Origin: Candidatus Melainabacteria bacterium RIFCSPHIGHO2_02_FULL_34_12
Lineage (GTDB): Bacteria > Cyanobacteriota > Vampirovibrionia > 2-02-FULL-35-15
Reading direction: 5' to 3'
Assembly (NCBI GenBank): GCA_001784555.1
Contig: MFRM01000005.1
Span: 28,367 to 92,366, forward strand
DNA length: 64,000 bases
The stretch's first letter is position 1; each line of letters begins with the position of its first letter. Below the pieces are notes generated by a model. That model did no database searches and had not been told where the DNA came from. It worked only from the letters and a program-made list of their open reading frames with translations. This document shows, piece after piece, positions 48,944 to 57,129 of this stretch. The translations under genes and the position numbers were made by a program.

Positions 48944-49630
48944 ATGAAGAAGTTATTTTTTATTCTTACAGCAGCTTTTATTCTTACATTAACAAGTTTT
49001 TCAAATTCTTTTGCACAAACAGCAGAAAAATCTCTTTATGAAAGACTTGGCAGTATTAACAGCATTGCAGCTGTAGTAGATGATTTTATAGATAAACTTC
49101 TTTCTGATCCTCTAATAACTGCAAATAAAGATGTAGTTGCAGGACTTGCACATACTACAAAACCGGGGCTTAAGGTTCTTATTACCGAGCTTCTTTGTGA
49201 AAAATCAGGCGGACCGCAAAAATATTCTGGGAAAAGCATGAAAGAATCCCACGAGGGATTAAACATTACCGATGCTGAGTGGCAGGCAATGATAAAAGAT
49301 TTACTTGCCAGCTTAAACAAATTTAAAGTTCCGAATAAAGAACAAATTGAAGTTATAGTTATAGTTAATTCAACCAAAGACGACATAGTTACAAAACAAG
49401 CTGCTCCTGCTGCTGAAGCTCCACCTGCACCACCACCTCAAGCAGCACCAGAGGCTAAACCTGCTGAAGTTCAAGTAGCACCACCTGCACCACCACCTCA
49501 AGCAGCGCCAGAAACTAAACCAGTTGAAGTAAAACCTGCAGCAGTTGAAGCTCCACCTGAAGCTAAACCTGTAGAAGAAACTGATTCTGATGTGGACACA
49601 ATAGAATTTGAAGGTAATGATCCTGATTAA
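48944..49630 (+). CDS. Exported truncated-haemoglobin-like protein with Pro/Ala tail
   Basis: 228 residues, ribosome site AAGGAAGTGAAAAA. A signal peptide (FFILTAAFILTLTSFSNSFA) precedes a group I truncated globin domain (about 28-145): SLYERLGSINSIAAVVDDFI, KVLITELLCEKSGGPQKYSG and MKESHEGLNITDAEWQAMI, where His103 matches the proximal haem ligand. The CD/E region lacks the usual Phe-Phe. Residues about 147-228 are a disordered Ala/Pro/Glu-rich tail with two repeats of APPAPPPQAAPE. Secreted bacterial globins are uncommon; oxygen, NO or redox sensing outside the membrane is a guess. Confidence 0.82.
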   Translation: MKKLFFILTAAFILTLTSFSNSFAQTAEKSLYERLGSINSIAAVVDDFIDKLLSDPLITANKDVVAGLAHTTKPGLKVLITELLCEKSGGPQKYSGKSMKESHEGLNITDAEWQAMIKDLLASLNKFKVPNKEQIEVIVIVNSTKDDIVTKQAAPAAEAPPAPPPQAAPEAKPAEVQVAPPAPPPQAAPETKPVEVKPAAVEAPPEAKPVEETDSDVDTIEFEGNDPD

Positions 49631-49651
49631 TATTTAATATCTATGAATTTT

Positions 49652-51403
49652 TTATTCTTCACTTTTCCATACTTCAGCAATTATTTTCGGAGTAATTGAT
49701 TTTGAAGACTCACCACGTGAGTCTTGTATGATTTTTTTTATTTTTAATGCTTTAGGAATTTCTACCTTCAATACATATACTTCATTACCTCTTTTAATCA
49801 CTAGAATATTGGCTGAAACAACAGGATTATAACAGTTAATTTCTATGCCTTCTTTGTTCTGTGATGTAAACACTTTGCCGCCATAAATAAATAAAAAATT
49901 GTGACAACTATATTGCTTTTCGTCTTTTGCATTAACTAACATAAACCTGAAATCTTCCGCGCCAGGCTTAGAAATAACTTCAAGCCAAAGACATGGAGCT
50001 ATTTGTGTTTTTGCACTGGGATTTGATATAACCTCAGATCCTAATATTAGAGGAGTTGCACTAGTAAAATCATTTATTACTCCTGCAATTTCTGCTGTAT
50101 CACTAATGACACTTTCTAGATCGTGAATTCTTTCTAAACTTTTATCATTATAAATTCTAAATTTGTTTCTTCGGATCTCTTCCAATGCTCTTTTTGCCCT
50201 GTAAAAGCTTCGCTGTGCTTCAGGTATATCTCTAGGATCAGAGCGTACATTTCTCTGACAATTATTTAAAGCTTGTTCTAATCTATAATTTTGATATCGC
50301 TCATCATATATATTAAACAATTTAATCCTATTCTTATCCACACTCAATGAAGCACCTAATGCATGAACTAAAAATGGTTTAGAAAACCTACTTGCAGCAT
50401 GACTTCTATCAGTGGAAATGTGTGCAGCCCCCTCTTGAGGAATAAGTAAAAATCCAGGGAAGCCTTCTTCAGGCTCATTTATGGTTCGGATACAAACAGC
50501 AACATACTCACACTGATTCATTGGATCTGAATCTTTAATTCTCTGCCTGTAGAGTGGATCTACATCATCTATTTTTACTACCCATATAGTTTCATCAATT
50601 CTACAAGTGTCTGGAATTAGGATTGATTTGCCTTTTTCTTCTGTTTTTACAATGGGGCACTTCTTATCAATTTTTATTCGTAAACCAGCAGGCTCTCTAA
50701 ATGACTCTCTAAACGGAGATATGCGATTATGTGTAAAAAGTTCTGCATTAAATAAATCAACAGGGTTTCCGGATTTTGCCAGCTGTTCAATATGATTTCC
50801 TATGCTCGTGCGTAAAGAGGAACACACGGTATCTAAAATTAAATCCTTAAAATATGCAAAAGAAGAATAACTCAATGCCCCTAAAATTTGTAATCTACTC
50901 AGAACTATAGGTGTCGGCGGATTTACTTCTAATTCAGGAGGAAAAATAACGTTACAAGCCTCACTTGTATTTGGTTCCAATATATATGGCGGAAAATCGC
51001 TTGGAAGTAATCCTGTTCTTTCAAGAACTATTAATCTAAAATTTCTTAATTGATCATTTAAAAATTCTTCTACTGCACTACAAAAAGGATCTTTATGTCC
51101 CTCAGTACTTGTTAAAAGATCATATGATCGACTTTTCATCATTTCATCGAAATTGCTCTGAACAAAATCTCTTAAACTACAAGTAAATCCAGAGAAGGTT
51201 TCTCTAAGTACATCACTCTGCTCAGGTGTAATTAAATCTCTTTTTGACCAAAAAATTGAGCTCAAGTTTAGAGGATGACATTCATATGTTCTGAATTCCC
51301 TTAATGCACCGAGGTTACCTTCTCTTCTGGCCTTAGCTTGTTCAAAAACCAGTCTACAGGTCCGTGTATAACCACCAAAAATTCTTGAAATATCCAATGC
51401 CAT
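49652..51403 (-). CDS. Hypothetical protein (583 aa)
   Basis: A large soluble-looking protein with no signal peptide or membrane helix. The N-terminus (MALDISRIFGGYTRTCRLVF) is basic; around residues 290-345 is a mixed segment (DPLYRQRIKDSDPMNQCEYV), near 385-430 a helical Arg-rich stretch (ALEEIRRNKFRIYNDKSLER), and the C-terminus is beta-rich (GNEVYVLKVEIPKALKIKKI). No motif that I recognise. Single gene, flanked by the globin gene (convergent) and tRNA-Arg. Confidence 0.65.
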   Translation of the reverse strand: MALDISRIFGGYTRTCRLVFEQAKARREGNLGALREFRTYECHPLNLSSIFWSKRDLITPEQSDVLRETFSGFTCSLRDFVQSNFDEMMKSRSYDLLTSTEGHKDPFCSAVEEFLNDQLRNFRLIVLERTGLLPSDFPPYILEPNTSEACNVIFPPELEVNPPTPIVLSRLQILGALSYSSFAYFKDLILDTVCSSLRTSIGNHIEQLAKSGNPVDLFNAELFTHNRISPFRESFREPAGLRIKIDKKCPIVKTEEKGKSILIPDTCRIDETIWVVKIDDVDPLYRQRIKDSDPMNQCEYVAVCIRTINEPEEGFPGFLLIPQEGAAHISTDRSHAASRFSKPFLVHALGASLSVDKNRIKLFNIYDERYQNYRLEQALNNCQRNVRSDPRDIPEAQRSFYRAKRALEEIRRNKFRIYNDKSLERIHDLESVISDTAEIAGVINDFTSATPLILGSEVISNPSAKTQIAPCLWLEVISKPGAEDFRFMLVNAKDEKQYSCHNFLFIYGGKVFTSQNKEGIEINCYNPVVSANILVIKRGNEVYVLKVEIPKALKIKKIIQDSRGESSKSITPKIIAEVWKSEE

Positions 51404-51514
51404 TGTTGTTAAAATCTCTAACCTAATTAACTCAAACTTACTAATTTAAAATCAATGCTTAAAAATTAATTTTGTTTAATGTAGATTCTTAATATTTATA
51501 ATTTTTTTAGATTT

Positions 51515-51544
51515 CCCGCCTGAGGTGGGTCCGCCTATGGCGGA
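51515..51544. repeat. Two adjacent CCGCC...GGCGG mini-hairpins
   Basis: CCCGCC/GGTGGG (51515-51529, one G-T pair) and TCCGCC/GGCGGA (51530-51544) sit next to tRNA-Arg. They are GC-rich in an AT-rich gap, resembling the CCGCCTATGGCGG palindromes common in many assembled genomes. Confidence 0.55.
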
Positions 51545-51556
51545 AGGTTAAAAAAG

Positions 51557-51630
51557 CGGGCCCTGAGAGATTCGAACTCACGACACTCCGGTTCGTAGCC
51601 GGATCCTCTATCCAACTGAGGTAAGGGCCC
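51557..51630 (-). tRNA. tRNA-Arg (anticodon ACG)
   Basis: Minus-strand cloverleaf: acceptor GGGCCCT with AGGGCCC, anticodon stem TCCGG/CCGGA around loop CTACGAA (ACG at 34-36, read as ICG after deamination), T-arm GTGAGTTCGAATCTCTC. Discriminator G; no CCA encoded. A T-run follows the 3' end. Confidence 0.92.
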
Positions 51631-51694
51631 TTTTTAATTGGCGATTAGCAATTTTCAATTGTAACTTGAAAACAGAGTTTATTATAGCGTAAAG

Positions 51695-52414
51695 TTAATT
51701 TTCATCCAAAAAATATTCTACAAAAACATTTGAGCTGACACTTAATTCTCCAGGAAGAACAGGAGTAGAAAAATCAGAGGCAGCGGCACCAGCAAATTTA
51801 CTTTCAGAAAATGCCACTGCACTGCCAACTGAAATACTTTTAATGCCGGTTACGGTTTTACCTGCAGCTTCTGCTACAATATCAGCTTTTCTTTTTGCAT
51901 CTGCTACTGCTTTTTGAAGAGCAAGCTCTTCAAAAGTATCACTTTTATCAAGTCCAAAATTAACGCCGCTAATTGTAAAATTCCCAGCGAGTGAAACCAC
52001 ATCTATAATATGGCCTACATCACTGATTTTTCGGATTTTTACCTGTACTTGATTATTTGCTTCATAGCCAACTATTTGTGAATCCCCTACAACTATTCCT
52101 GACTGATTTTGTTTATAAATAGGATTAATACTTATGTTGCTTGTCTGCAGATCATTCTCAGCAATTCCTTGCGCCTGAAGAGTACTGATTAATTTCTGGG
52201 CTAAGCTTGCATTTGAACTTGCAGCTTCTGCTGCAGTTTTTCCCCTGGTTACGACGCTTATACTTAATGAAACAATATCAGGTTTAGCTTTTACTTCTCC
52301 GTTTCCGTTAACACTTAATGTTGGTACAACTGATGTAGTTTCAGCAAATGCATTTTTATTAATGACATTTAATAAAAACAAAAGAAAAATAATAATTACT
52401 ATTTTATTTTTCAC
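51695..52414 (-). CDS. SIMPL (DUF541) domain periplasmic protein
   Basis: A 239-residue exported protein: signal peptide (IIIFLLFLLNVINKNAFA), then the SIMPL pattern LSVNGNGEVKAKPDIVSLSI, GIAENDLQTSNISINPIYKQ near 90, the GYEANNQVQVKIRKISDVG strand-helix and ALQKAVADAKRKADIVAEAA near 170. E. coli YggE belongs here and is linked to oxidative-stress protection; the biochemical role is unclear. It is 42 nt downstream of the collagen-like surface gene in the same orientation. Confidence 0.9.
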   Translation of the reverse strand: MKNKIVIIIFLLFLLNVINKNAFAETTSVVPTLSVNGNGEVKAKPDIVSLSISVVTRGKTAAEAASSNASLAQKLISTLQAQGIAENDLQTSNISINPIYKQNQSGIVVGDSQIVGYEANNQVQVKIRKISDVGHIIDVVSLAGNFTISGVNFGLDKSDTFEELALQKAVADAKRKADIVAEAAGKTVTGIKSISVGSAVAFSESKFAGAAASDFSTPVLPGELSVSSNVFVEYFLDEN

Positions 52415-52456
52415 AATTTTCTCCTTATATATTTATAATTATAAAACGCTGTTAAT

Positions 52457-54991
52457 TTATGGCGTAAGACCGCAAGTTACACGGAAACCTGCTTGATCAC
52501 TTGTAAATGAATCTGCATTTGTCAGATCTAGTGCAAGAGGTGCAGGTGAGTCAGTGTTTGAAGTCCATGAACCGCCACGAACAGGAACAATGGTTTGATT
52601 TGTTGAACTGGTTAAAATCTTACCGCTGTTTTTACCGCCATTTGTATCTGTAGTTGAGCCACTATCTACTGGTAAACCAAGTGCTTTTAAATCGGGATCC
52701 TGTGAAATATCATCGAAGTTAAAAGTACTGTTGTTAGTAGTAAAAGGAAGTGTCCTTCCAGCTCCAGTAAATCCGGAATCAATAGTCCAGACTCCTGCTC
52801 CTGCTGTTCCGGTACGTGTAACAGTGAAGTCAACTAGTTCTTTGACATTACCTATAAGATCATAGACCTGAAGGTCTCCGTCAAAGGTATCAGCTCCTGT
52901 TCCACCGCTATCATCTTTAATCGTGTCAGCAGTAGCACCAAGAGCTCCTTGTCCAGCACCACTTCCTGATTTTGTATTGCTTATAGATGAACCATCGAGT
53001 AAATGTCCCCAGCTCTTAAAGCCAGTTCCTGTAAGGCATCTATCAGTTGTTGCTCCACCTTCGATTGGATCATCACTGCACTCGAAGCTTGAGCTGTTTC
53101 TTCCATCTCTTGCTCCTCTTGTGTTTCCTCTTTCATTCCAACCGTTAGTTGTGTCAGCTCCAAATTTCCCAGAGACTTTTGAATATCTTCCAAGAATATA
53201 GAGTGCTTGTAGTTCTTTCATGGTTAATAAATGACAACTACCTATAGTAGTAATTTGTCTGTTTGCATGAGAAGCAGCTGTCTTTGCTGCAGCATAAGTT
53301 ATGCTTCCCCAAGGAACTACGTTCCTTTGGCTGGCTGCATTTGATGATGCTCCTGCATCAGAAGCTGTAGCATCAGATCTGGATGCTTCATATTTATCAA
53401 TCCAGAAACCTCCATATATAATTCCATCACTTAAGACATCCCGAAACTGTGGAATTTTTACCATTCTTGCCATTGCACTACCGACAGTAGTGAAGCTTTG
53501 TTCACTGGACAATGTATCCCAGTTTGCAATTAATTCTTCAACAGTAGGAAGTCCCTGACAATCAAGGGCATTATATGAACCATCTCCATTAACATCTTCA
53601 GATGAATCATTAGTTCCATTGCCGTTTGAATCCCAACAATTTGTACCGTTAGTTCCATTTGTACCATTAGTTCCATTTGTACCGTTGGTTCCATTTGTAC
53701 CGTTGGTTCCATTTGTACCATTGGTTCCATTTGTACCATTGGTTCCATTTGTACCATTGGTTCCGTCTGTACCCGTATCACCCTGTGGAACACCATAAGT
53801 AAGGGTACATGCATTTGAATCAAGAGTAACTGTTGCCATTGAACCTGCAGCAAGAGTGTTTGTAATAGTGGTTGGTGTTTGTGTTCTATCATTACAAAGC
53901 CCCATGCCATCAGCTCCAGTTCCAGCATTGACACCATTAAATCCTATAGGGATTCCAAAGGTAAGATTACAAAGTAAAGGATCAAAAAATACAGATGCTT
54001 GTGTACCTGCAGTAAGATTATTCGTAAAAATCATAAGCATGTCTGTAATATTGTTACAAACACCAGTGCCATCCATTCCATCTTCACCACTTTCACCAGC
54101 TGGTCCCTGAGGTCCAGCTATAGCATCTGGGGTAAGTGGATCAGTTCCAAGCCCGCTTGAAACACTTACAAAAACACCGTTTACAAGAGTAGCTGTAGAA
54201 TCAGTAAATGGATCTGTTGCAGTTACATTGCGAAAACCAGCTAATGCACTAGTAGTAGCAGTAGCTTTTACTTTCAATAAAGTATCATCGTCAATATTTT
54301 CTATACTGTTTATCTGAATAGTGCTGTCTCCAAATGATATATCAGTAAGAGAGTCAAATCCATTACCTAGAACAGTAAGAACTGTTTCAACACCGCGTGA
54401 AATAATTGAAGGAATAATTGCATCTATTCTAAATTCAGGTTTTGTATAAATTGTGGTTGTGGTTGTTTGAGAACCATCTACTGTAGCAGTTACACTATAG
54501 ATTCCAGGTAAAAAACCTTTTACAAAGACATTTACTACCTTATAGTCTGTTCCTTCAATGATTAAAAATTGGTTTTGTTTCTTGTTTAAATTAAAAATTA
54601 CTGGTTTGTTCTTTTTTGACTTTAGAATTCCATCTAATATTTGAGGATTGGTTTCAGCAGTTCGAAGATTTTTTATACTTAAAATCTTAAGCCCATCCAT
54701 TGCAAGCGTATTTTCATCTATTCCAAGCCCACCTGACTCAGCTCCTGTAATTTCAACTGCTACTGACACTGCGTTTGCATTAATAATTACCTGTATAGGT
54801 GTCTTTCTGTTAAGTTCAATGTTATATCTATCCCGTCTAAACTGCGGCAATAAAATACTTGCCAGATTTTCCTGTGCAAGAAATGTTTTAACCTTAGCAG
54901 GCCCGTAGTAAAGTGCCTGTGCACCTGTTTGCGATAGCAGTATTGTGGACAGCATTACAATGCAAAATATTTTCTTAAGTAGTATCTTCAT
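52457..54991 (-). CDS. Exported IPT/TIG - collagen-like - FGE-lectin-like surface protein
   Basis: 844 residues. After a signal peptide (IVMLSTILLSQTGAQA) comes a beta-rich region, with an IPT/TIG domain near 190-275 (IDAIIPSIISRGVETVLTVL). Collagen-like Gly-X-Y follows: AGPQGPAGESGEDGMDG, then 14 consecutive Gly-Thr-Asn triplets near 410-450. Residues about 510-844 resemble the formylglycine-generating-enzyme/C-type-lectin fold (GGFWIDKYEAS, LLTMKELQALYILGRYSK, DLIGNVKELVDFTV, VPVRGGSW, AGFRVTC), the fold of many surface ligand-binders. Copper/calcium site residues of true FGE are not obvious, so a binding rather than catalytic role is likely. Probably a trimeric stalk with a lectin head. 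Confidence 0.82.
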   Translation of the reverse strand: MKILLKKIFCIVMLSTILLSQTGAQALYYGPAKVKTFLAQENLASILLPQFRRDRYNIELNRKTPIQVIINANAVSVAVEITGAESGGLGIDENTLAMDGLKILSIKNLRTAETNPQILDGILKSKKNKPVIFNLNKKQNQFLIIEGTDYKVVNVFVKGFLPGIYSVTATVDGSQTTTTTIYTKPEFRIDAIIPSIISRGVETVLTVLGNGFDSLTDISFGDSTIQINSIENIDDDTLLKVKATATTSALAGFRNVTATDPFTDSTATLVNGVFVSVSSGLGTDPLTPDAIAGPQGPAGESGEDGMDGTGVCNNITDMLMIFTNNLTAGTQASVFFDPLLCNLTFGIPIGFNGVNAGTGADGMGLCNDRTQTPTTITNTLAAGSMATVTLDSNACTLTYGVPQGDTGTDGTNGTNGTNGTNGTNGTNGTNGTNGTNGTNGTNGTNGTNGTNCWDSNGNGTNDSSEDVNGDGSYNALDCQGLPTVEELIANWDTLSSEQSFTTVGSAMARMVKIPQFRDVLSDGIIYGGFWIDKYEASRSDATASDAGASSNAASQRNVVPWGSITYAAAKTAASHANRQITTIGSCHLLTMKELQALYILGRYSKVSGKFGADTTNGWNERGNTRGARDGRNSSSFECSDDPIEGGATTDRCLTGTGFKSWGHLLDGSSISNTKSGSGAGQGALGATADTIKDDSGGTGADTFDGDLQVYDLIGNVKELVDFTVTRTGTAGAGVWTIDSGFTGAGRTLPFTTNNSTFNFDDISQDPDLKALGLPVDSGSTTDTNGGKNSGKILTSSTNQTIVPVRGGSWTSNTDSPAPLALDLTNADSFTSDQAGFRVTCGLTP
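53639..53764 (-). repeat. 14 x 9-bp collagen-like repeat (Gly-Thr-Asn)
   Basis: Fourteen 9-bp units alternate ATTTGTACC and (A/G)TT(A/G)GTTCC on the + strand, effectively an 18-bp higher-order repeat, each coding Gly-Thr-Asn. A GTD unit follows. Prone to length change. Confidence 0.9.
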
Positions 54992-55250
54992 GTCAGTTTT
55001 TGTCCTCTGTTTATCTAATCTGAATCAGAACTGGACAATATTAGCATCTTAAAAATGCATTAAAGTATAAAATTTTTTTAATCTGGTATTTCAACTTTAA
55101 ATAACCTTGCTTTAACTGTGCAGCCCCTTGAATATAGTTATAAAAGAAAGATATAGCTCTATCTGTGATTAAATCGGGCTAAGAAAAAGTGCAGTTTTTA
55201 CAATTAGGGGAATATTACACTGGACACAATAAAATATTCAAAGAACAGTC

Positions 55251-55493
55251 ATGCACAATAAATTTCAAAATATTTCAATCTTTATTTCTACATTTATATT
55301 TGTAGTTTTAATTGCTCAGTTACCGCAAAATGATTTGTTAGAATCAAACAATGATAATTCAAGTAATACTGAGCTTAAAGTTTCAAAAGACAATTGTTTA
55401 AATTCCTGTTTGAATGATGTTGAAAAAATTGCAAAATGTGATTCAAAAGATATTATTGAAAACTTTTTAATAGAAGATATATTTAAAAAATAA
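55251..55493 (+). CDS. Small exported or membrane-anchored hypothetical protein (80 aa)
   Basis: An N-terminal hydrophobic segment (ISIFISTFIFVVLIAQLP) acts as signal or anchor; the rest is Asn/Ser/Asp-rich with three Cys (DNCLNSCLND, KCDS). No strong ribosome site. A clear bidirectional terminator follows directly. Family unknown. Confidence 0.5.
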   Translation: MHNKFQNISIFISTFIFVVLIAQLPQNDLLESNNDNSSNTELKVSKDNCLNSCLNDVEKIAKCDSKDIIENFLIEDIFKK

Positions 55494-55494
55494 A

Positions 55495-55518
55495 ACGGAG
55501 GCTTTCTTTCGCCTCCGT
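55495..55518. terminator. Bidirectional intrinsic terminator
   Basis: ACGGAGGC (55495-55502) pairs with GCCTCCGT (55511-55518). On the + strand CGTTTTATTT follows; on the minus strand TTTTATTTTTT follows. It serves the + strand 80-residue gene and the minus-strand 26-codon ORF. Confidence 0.85.
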
Positions 55519-55522
55519 CGTT

Positions 55523-55603
55523 TTATTTACTTGTTCGGTTGATACCGGTTCTGTATAACCAGGCCGGATTACCTACACAAGCTGTACGAAAATAGACGCT
55601 CAT
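55523..55603 (-). CDS. 26-codon ORF with perfect Shine-Dalgarno
   Basis: ATG at 55603 follows AGGAGG (55611-55616) by 7 nt, and TAA at 55523 is followed at once by a strong terminator. The peptide starts MSVYFRTACVGNPAWLYRTG and ends INRTSK; it is neutral to basic, not hydrophobic, with one Cys. Base composition is more GC-rich than the neighbouring genes. A leader hairpin (55626-55658) and a -10-like TATAAT (55682-55687, minus strand) lie upstream. A leader peptide or small regulatory protein are options; I do not recognise it. Confidence 0.55.
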   Translation of the reverse strand: MSVYFRTACVGNPAWLYRTGINRTSK

Positions 55604-55625
55604 TTAGTGTCCTCCTAATTGAGCC

Positions 55626-55658
55626 AGACATCATCGTCTTTACGAGACGCCATTGTCT
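55626..55658 (-). promoter_or_regulatory. Leader hairpin of the 26-codon ORF
   Basis: AGACA/TGTCT (55626-55630 with 55654-55658) and CGTCT/AGACG (55635-55639 with 55645-55649) form a two-tier hairpin with a 4x4 internal loop, 9 nt upstream of the AGGAGG site on the minus strand. It could control access to that site. Confidence 0.5.
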
Positions 55659-55715
55659 ACAACTTTAAAACTCTGGAAATAATTATATCAGATCTATTTA
55701 GGGGTGTATAAAGTT

Positions 55716-55844
55716 TTCGAGGATACAAGCGGGTGGCGCCAGAAGGGAAGGGTTCAGAGCGAGGAACTCTGTGACAAAGCTCTGAAGGGTACCTGCAGGC
55801 GACAGGACCCGCGCTGTAAAACAATATCCTCGAATGTTTTACAG
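55716..55844 (+). ncRNA. Candidate structured RNA with a duplicated 27-nt core
   Basis: Long complementary arms: 55716-55725 with 55825-55834 (10 bp), 55729-55734 with 55807-55812 (6 bp), 55753-55760 with 55779-55786 (8 bp) and 55814-55822 with 55836-55844 (9 bp). The last hairpin's loop is the right arm of the first helix, so a pseudoknot or a switch is possible. 55783-55809 is identical to 59824-59850. GC-rich relative to its surroundings. The strand is not certain. Confidence 0.5.
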
Positions 55845-56153
55845 ACCCTCTATTTAGTTAATCAAGTAAACGACTGTTAAGGAGCACATAGCAAAATATT
55901 TATTTTTTATTAATAACATTTTTCATACGCCTGGCTTACAAGCCGTATAAAAAAAGTCAGCTCTAGTAAAATCTTGTTAAAAACATATTATTAAAAATTT
56001 GTTCCCATATTATTTGTAATTTTTTAATTTTTATTCTTACAAACCACAGGCAAATACCACAAGACAAATTCTTCTTGAACCATTAGAATTAATACTAATT
56101 TTTACTACGGGATTTTTATATCTGGCTTTAAAACCCAGATAAGGAGAGCTTTT
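55845..56153 (+). other. AT-rich gap before the HtrA-like gene
   Basis: 309 nt with no ORF. A small GGCTTACAAGCC hairpin lies near 55932-55943 and CTGGCTTTAAAACCCAG near 56123-56139. AAGGAGAGCTTTT at the end is the ribosome site of the 56154 gene. No clear promoter. Confidence 0.5.
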
Positions 56154-57086
56154 ATGACCAAAGTTCACAGAACAACACCGCGCTTATATAATCCATCTGC
56201 CACACAAGCAAAAACAATTCTAAAAGATGAAGAACCTGGTAAATTGCAAAAATTGCTAAGGCTTGCTCTTTTAGGACTGATTGGTTCAGGAATAACCGGC
56301 AATGGAGCTCTTACCTATATGAATCATTTAGAGCATAATCAATCAGTTAAAGAGTTAAACAAAGAAATAAGTCATCAAAGAAATTTGATAAAAGAACTGT
56401 CTGGTCGCATAACCCTTGATCACATTACTACTATTGCAAGCATGGTAAGTAAGTCCACAGTAAAAATTGAAGGTCCGGATTCTTTTGGATCCGGGGTAAT
56501 AATATCTGACTTACATGGCAGAAAATATATTTTAACTAACGGTCATGTTATAGAAAATAATGATTTTCGTAATAATGAATTTAATGATGCTGTTTTTCAC
56601 ATAAAGCTTTACAACGGAAGTGATTTTACTAACCCTGTTGAATTTGACACTGCACCTGTAATACTCAGTAGCGGACAAAGAGCTTATTCTCCTCCTGAGG
56701 AATATGATCTTGCTCTTTTACAAATACCTGCAGATATAATTTTACCGCCAGAATCTACAGTACCAATGAGAGATTTAAATACTGATCCTCTGAATATTGG
56801 AGAATCAGTGATTACAGTCGGTAATCCTTTTGGAGAAAGCGATTCAATAAGTTTTGGAATTATAAGTCACGGTGACAGACAGTCAGCGCTGGATAAGGAC
56901 CACCACATCCAAACAGATGCTGCAATTAACCCTGGTAATTCAGGAGGAGGATTATTTGATATGAAAGGAAGGCTAGCCGGCATAAATACATGGTCTTACA
57001 GAGGGGCAGGAGGGGTAGGCGGTTCAATAAGAATTGATTATGTGAAGATGATATTAGAAAAATGGGGTATTCAGATCGCGGCATAG
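56154..57086 (+). CDS. HtrA-like trypsin-fold serine protease without PDZ
   Basis: 310 residues. A basic N-terminus and one membrane helix (about 41-57, ALLGLIGSGITGNGAL) precede a short coiled coil; the protease domain occupies about 90-310. The catalytic triad is visible: His in LTNGHVIEN near residue 130, Asp in EYDLALLQIP near 184, Ser in NPGNSGGGLFD near 263. VGNPFGESDSISFGIIS is the usual HtrA strand. The chain ends after the protease domain, so the PDZ of DegP/DegS is missing. Probably a membrane-anchored periplasmic quality-control protease. AAGGAG precedes the ATG. Confidence 0.9.
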   Translation: MTKVHRTTPRLYNPSATQAKTILKDEEPGKLQKLLRLALLGLIGSGITGNGALTYMNHLEHNQSVKELNKEISHQRNLIKELSGRITLDHITTIASMVSKSTVKIEGPDSFGSGVIISDLHGRKYILTNGHVIENNDFRNNEFNDAVFHIKLYNGSDFTNPVEFDTAPVILSSGQRAYSPPEEYDLALLQIPADIILPPESTVPMRDLNTDPLNIGESVITVGNPFGESDSISFGIISHGDRQSALDKDHHIQTDAAINPGNSGGGLFDMKGRLAGINTWSYRGAGGVGGSIRIDYVKMILEKWGIQIAA

Positions 57087-57129
57087 GATAAACTATAATT
57101 ATTTTTTTAATACATGCTAAATTTTAGAT

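Noticed and set aside
52457-52600. A diversity-generating retroelement variable region at the end of the lectin-like protein
   Set aside because: The fold suits one, but there is no reverse transcriptase, no template repeat and no adenine-rich codon pattern in the terminal segment.
53639-53764. CRISPR-like or satellite array
   Set aside because: The 9/18-bp units are contiguous without spacers and code Gly-Thr-Asn in frame.
55783-55809. Vector or polylinker contamination, because the core contains GGTACC and CCTGCAGG
   Set aside because: Both copies are embedded in native AT-rich gaps with matching hairpin geometry, and no other vector sequence is nearby.
55836-55860. PreQ1-I riboswitch 3' part (ACCCTCTAT...)
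   Set aside because: The required upstream GAGGTT-type strand and A-rich tail are not in place, and no queuosine gene follows.
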